64,000 nucleotides of DNA from CAZCPB01 sp044223975 (GTDB lineage: Bacteria > Planctomycetota > Phycisphaerae > Phycisphaerales > UBA1924). The first letter of the stretch is position 1; each line of letters opens with the position of its first letter. The stretch lies in the NCBI GenBank assembly GCA_044223975.1, contig JBGALI010000010.1, forward strand, positions 62,001 through 126,000. The letters are read 5' to 3'. Positions 61,164 to 64,000 of the stretch are shown in pieces. Below the pieces are notes generated by a model, which was not told the DNA's origin, did no database searches, and saw only the letters and a list, made by a program, of their open reading frames with translations. The position numbers and the translations under genes are program-made.

Positions 61164-62534
61164 CTACGCCCGAGCCGTGCGCTTCAAACTCTGCCCGTTG
61201 CTCTGAATCACACCGCGGTACCAGTGCGCCGATTCCTTGAGCGTGCGGCGCTGGGTGGCGTAATCGACATGGACGAGGCCGAATCGCTCCTTGTACCCCT
61301 CCTGCCACTCGAAGTTGTCCATGATCGACCAGTGGAAGTAGCCGCGGATGTCGGTGCCATCGTCGATGGCTCGCTCGAGGGCGAGGAGGTAGCGGCGGGT
61401 GTAGTCGATGCGCTGCGGGTCATCGACGCGTCCGTCGAGGCCCACCCAGTCGACGTTTGACAGGCCGTTCTCGGTGATGACGATGGGGACCTTGTACCGC
61501 TCGTACAGGAATTGCGGCCCCCAGCGGAGCGCCTCGGGCGCGATGAACCAGCGGATGGCCGTCTGCGGGTGGCCCACGGGAAAGTCGACGCGCTCGGGCG
61601 CCCCGTCGGCGCCGCGCCGGTAGAGCTCGGCGTCGTAGATGTTGAGGCCGTAGAAGTCGAGCGGCTGGCGGATCTGCTCCATGTCGCCGGGGCGTTCGGT
61701 GGGTGCATCGGCGCCGAACAGGCGCAGTCCGTCCTCGGGGTACCGGCCGAGGCACACCGGGTCGGCGAACCACGTGTTGTTCCAGAAGTCTTTGTGGAGC
61801 ACGCCGAGCGTCGCCTCGCGGGCCGCGGCAAGGTCCTCGGGCGCTTCGGTCGCCGGGATGCGCGCCCGGCCGATCGGCGCCCAGCCGACCATGGGCGGGC
61901 GCTTGGCGCGCTCGCGGATGACCGACACGGCACGCCCGTGCGCCATCAGCGCGTGGTGCCCGGCGAGCAGGCGGTCGGCCATGGGGAGTTTCGTGCCCGG
62001 CGCGTGGGTGCCGTCGCCGTGGCCGAAGGGCACGAAGATCTGCGGCTCGTTGATGGTGATCCAGCGCGTCACGCGGTCGGAGAGGCGATCCACGACCAGG
62101 CGCGTGTAATCGCCGAACCACCCCGCGATGTCCCGGTTCAGCCAGCCGCCGCGGTGCTGGAGCGCCAGCGGCAGGTCCCAGTGGAACAGCGTGACCCACG
62201 GCACGATGCCGGCGGCGAGGAGTTCGTCGACGAGCGCGTCGTAAAACGCCAGGCCCTTCTCGTTGGGAGAGCCCGTGCCCCCGGGGATGACGCGCGACCA
62301 GGAGATCGAGAAGCGGTAGGCCTGGAGGCCGATCGACTTCATCAGGCCGACGTCGTCGCGGAACCGGTGGTAGTGGTCGCACGCGACGTCGCCGGTGTGC
62401 CCGCGGAAGGTGGCGCCGGGCACGCGGCAGAAGGCGTCCCATATTGATGGGCCGCGGCCGTCAGTGTTGGCGGCGCCCTCGACCTGGTAGGCCGATGACG
62501 CGGCGCCCCAGGTGAAATCTGTCGGGAAGGGCAT
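61164..62534 (-). CDS. bglB: GH1 beta-glucosidase
   Basis: A 456-residue family 1 glycoside hydrolase. N-terminal FTWGAASSAYQVEGA, acid/base E163 in TINEPQ, nucleophile E355 in ITENGLS, and the aglycone-site HWSIMDNFEWQEGY with family signature. No signal peptide, so it is cytoplasmic, acting on imported oligosaccharides. It is the last gene of a minus-strand sugar module after an ABC permease and a dockerin protein, and converges with the fusion enzyme 5 bases away. Confidence 0.95.
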   Translation of the reverse strand: MPFPTDFTWGAASSAYQVEGAANTDGRGPSIWDAFCRVPGATFRGHTGDVACDHYHRFRDDVGLMKSIGLQAYRFSISWSRVIPGGTGSPNEKGLAFYDALVDELLAAGIVPWVTLFHWDLPLALQHRGGWLNRDIAGWFGDYTRLVVDRLSDRVTRWITINEPQIFVPFGHGDGTHAPGTKLPMADRLLAGHHALMAHGRAVSVIRERAKRPPMVGWAPIGRARIPATEAPEDLAAAREATLGVLHKDFWNNTWFADPVCLGRYPEDGLRLFGADAPTERPGDMEQIRQPLDFYGLNIYDAELYRRGADGAPERVDFPVGHPQTAIRWFIAPEALRWGPQFLYERYKVPIVITENGLSNVDWVGLDGRVDDPQRIDYTRRYLLALERAIDDGTDIRGYFHWSIMDNFEWQEGYKERFGLVHVDYATQRRTLKESAHWYRGVIQSNGQSLKRTARA

Positions 62535-62570
62535 GCGGTCGTCGCTCCGGTGGTCAAGGTACCAAAGGAA

Positions 62571-62599
62571 CGAGGGCCCGGGACGCGCCCGAGCCCTCG
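62571..62599 (-). terminator. Hairpin after dockerin gene, probable terminator or attenuator
   Basis: CGAGGGC(C)CGGG/CCCGAGCCCTCG with one mismatch and a five-base loop, 29 bases past the stop of the dockerin gene. The following tract (TTCCTTTGG) is only mildly T-rich, so read-through into the glucosidase is possible. Confidence 0.5.
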
Positions 62600-62627
62600 A
62601 AGGCGAACATGATCGAAGAACGGGGCC

Positions 62628-63443
62628 TCAGCAGCCCGCGATGAAGTCCGAGACGAAGGCGTCGAAGTCGTCGCCGTTGACGAAGCAGTTGGTGTCGTAG
62701 TCGGAGTAGGGATCGCCCGCGACAAACGCCGCGACAAAGCTGTCGAAGTCGTCGCCGTTGACGAAGTTGTTGCGATCGACGTCGGAGGGGCAGCCCTGGC
62801 GGACGACGATGTCATCCCAGAAGATCGTGCCGGTCGAGGACGGAGCGCCGAAGCGGATCGGGAGCACGCTCACCTTGACGGGCTCGGTCGGGAATTCCTG
62901 GTAGATGTCGTCGAGCTGCGCGGCGGTTACGGTCATCGAGAACTGGACCCACTGGCCGTTGGTGTGACCGGTGATGTTCAGGTTTTCGAAGGCGCCGAAG
63001 ATCGAATTGTTGGCGCGCCGGAACTCGAGCTTGATGCAGGACTTTGCCGTGAGCGGCTGATCGGCCGGGATGGCGTACCAGCCAGTCACCGTGACGTCGC
63101 CGCCGTCCATGTGCCCGCTGGAGGTGTCGTAGACGAGCACGGGGTTGTTGTTGCGACCCAGGCAGTCGACGCCGGTGTCGCTCGTCCAACCCGCGAAGTT
63201 GTTGCCGCTGCGCAGTTCGATCGAAGCATCGCCGGTCCGGACCAGGATTGGGCCGTCACCGTCACCAACCTTGCGCCAGAGCTCGCCGGGGTTGGTGAAG
63301 TTCTTCCAGCCTTCGGGTCCGCCGAAGAAGGCGTCCTCGTTCTCGAAGCTGCCGTTGTACAGCAGCGTGGTTTGAGCGAGTGCGCTGCTCTGGAACGCCA
63401 AGAGGCTTGCCGCGATGGCCAGGAACGAGGTCGCGAGTTTCAT
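62628..63443 (-). CDS. Secreted dockerin-repeat protein with CBM-like domain
   Basis: A 271-residue secreted protein. Signal peptide 1-24 (SSALAQ), a beta-sandwich domain (about 28-215: LLYNGSFENEDAF, ASIELRSGNNFAGW, IFWDDIVVRQG) resembling carbohydrate-binding modules, and two dockerin-like EF-hand repeats: DVDRNNFVNGDDFDSFVAAF (221-240) and the matching repeat at 250-267, ending in a lone Cys. Dockerins bind cohesins in cellulosomes; in Phycisphaerae they are often on secreted proteins of unknown partner. ATG 63443 follows AAGGA. The LacI-like operator lies 70-85 bases upstream. Confidence 0.88.
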   Translation of the reverse strand: MKLATSFLAIAASLLAFQSSALAQTTLLYNGSFENEDAFFGGPEGWKNFTNPGELWRKVGDGDGPILVRTGDASIELRSGNNFAGWTSDTGVDCLGRNNNPVLVYDTSSGHMDGGDVTVTGWYAIPADQPLTAKSCIKLEFRRANNSIFGAFENLNITGHTNGQWVQFSMTVTAAQLDDIYQEFPTEPVKVSVLPIRFGAPSSTGTIFWDDIVVRQGCPSDVDRNNFVNGDDFDSFVAAFVAGDPYSDYDTNCFVNGDDFDAFVSDFIAGC

Positions 63444-63514
63444 GGATGGTCCTTAAAAGTGCGAGTGCCCGAGAGCCCACAGGAGCGATGGCACTCGTGA
63501 GGGTGCCGTCAAAA

Positions 63515-63529
63515 AGAAAGCGCTTACAT
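63515..63529. promoter_or_regulatory. LacI/CcpA-family operator-like site
   Basis: The minus strand reads TGTAAGCGCTTTCTT, a near-palindrome around AGCGCT that matches LacI-family (cre-like) operators. It is followed on that strand by TTGACG, a possible -35. It lies between the ABC permease stop and the dockerin gene. Confidence 0.55.
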
Positions 63530-63626
63530 TCCCCCGATCCATTGGATCGAAAGTCAGGCCGCGTGTCAACACCCATTCGCTGAACGAGAGCGGTTGGGGC
63601 GCCAAAAAGGGGCAAAAGATGAGCTT

Positions 63627-64000
63627 TTACTCCTTCAGACCCTGGGCCGCGATCCCCTGCACAAACGACTTCTGGCTGAGCATGAACAAAAGCAGAACCG
63701 GCGTCACCACCAGCGTGCTCGCCGCCATCAGGTGGTTCCAGGGCGTGTTCCCGGCCTTGCTCTGGTACAGCTGCAGGCCCAGTGCAAGCGTGAACTGGTC
63801 GCGGTGGGTCAGGAAGATGAGCGGCGCGAGGAAGTCGTTCCAGACGTAGATGAAGTGGAACAGGGCCACCACCAGCAGCGCCGGGCGTGAGAGCGGGACG
63901 ATGATGCGCCAGAAGATCCCCCAGTGCGAGCAGCCGTCGAGGCGGGCGGCCTCGTCGAGCTCGCGCGGAATTCCCATGAAGAACTGGCGGAGCAGGAAGA
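63627..64000 (-). CDS. Carbohydrate ABC transporter permease, MalG type (5' end outside window)
   Basis: C-terminal 124 residues of a sugar ABC transporter inner-membrane permease. The EAA loop reads PRELDEAARLDGCSHWGIFWRIIVPLSRPAL and is complete; helices follow (LLVVALFHFIYVWNDFLAPL; AASTLVVTPVLLLFMLSQ) and the typical VQGIAAQGLKE end. The reading frame stays open to the window edge, so the start is not visible. With the glucosidase it forms an oligosaccharide uptake and hydrolysis unit. Confidence 0.93.
   Translation of the reverse strand, partial: FLLRQFFMGIPRELDEAARLDGCSHWGIFWRIIVPLSRPALLVVALFHFIYVWNDFLAPLIFLTHRDQFTLALGLQLYQSKAGNTPWNHLMAASTLVVTPVLLLFMLSQKSFVQGIAAQGLKE

Noticed and set aside
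1..64000. CRISPR arrays, insertion sequences, prophage or rRNA genes
   Set aside because: No spaced direct repeats, transposase, integrase or rRNA signatures were seen on either strand.

Overview
The window is GC-rich, densely packed bacterial chromosome and most likely comes from a planctomycete of the class Phycisphaerae. The evidence is family content: PSD1/DUF1549-DUF1553 and DUF1501 proteins with planctomycete-type cytochrome c domains, a PVC-type CxxCH haem protein, dockerin-like EF-hand repeats on a secreted protein, a C-terminal CGYDR...CPECG zinc ribbon on a small membrane protein, an exosortase with an EpsI-like tail, and tandem clpP genes. No rRNA, CRISPR array, prophage or intact insertion sequence was found. 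One tRNA (Ala, TGC) is present.

Layout. 1-11.6 kb, minus strand: a run from PSD1 through a small unknown protein, DUF1501 and a DUF2231/cytochrome/YHS fusion to an acyltransferase, a LolA-like protein and a TPR metalloprotease cut by the window edge. 11.7-14.7 kb, plus strand: a ComM/YifB-type AAA ATPase, a two-helix potassium channel and a tiny membrane protein. 14.1-18.2 kb: a looser, gene-poor stretch with several perfect hairpins, a repeated hairpin unit, a cupin protein, a small basic protein, a frameshifted zinc-ribbon gene and an OmpA-like lipoprotein. 18.3-28.6 kb: housekeeping and envelope genes (amidase, two ClpPs, metallophosphoesterase, YidC, UbiE-type methyltransferase, tRNA-Ala, beta-barrel protein, cyclophilin). 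28.7-34.3 kb: a prepilin-like protein, an ECF sigma/anti-sigma pair, a long heptad-repeat coiled-coil membrane protein and a Cys-rich exported protein. 34.4-44.0 kb: aldose epimerase, EVE protein, HD-GYP protein, PP2C/SpoIIE phosphatase, DUF1080 protein plus CxxCH haem dehydrogenase, small lipoproteins and lipoyl synthase.

44.3-57.9 kb, plus strand, is a coherent exopolysaccharide/exosortase locus: Wza-like exporter, exosortase-EpsI fusion, 1591-residue TPR protein, Wzz/tyrosine-kinase-like protein that has lost its Walker A lysine, sugar-nucleotide epimerase, and a WecA-like initiating transferase. Together they could start glycan on undecaprenyl phosphate, set its length, export it, and process sorted proteins. 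A PIN/TRAM membrane protein and a GNAT-aminotransferase fusion follow on the same strand. 61.2-64 kb, minus strand, is a carbohydrate-use module: sugar ABC permease, a dockerin-repeat secreted protein behind a LacI/CcpA-like operator, and a GH1 beta-glucosidase.

The most unusual points are the GNAT-aminotransferase fusion, the lysine-less kinase in an exosortase locus, a family of intergenic hairpins with changed stems but shared loop and flanks, and the Cys/His-rich exported protein. Function assignments rest on motif reading only; no database search was possible.
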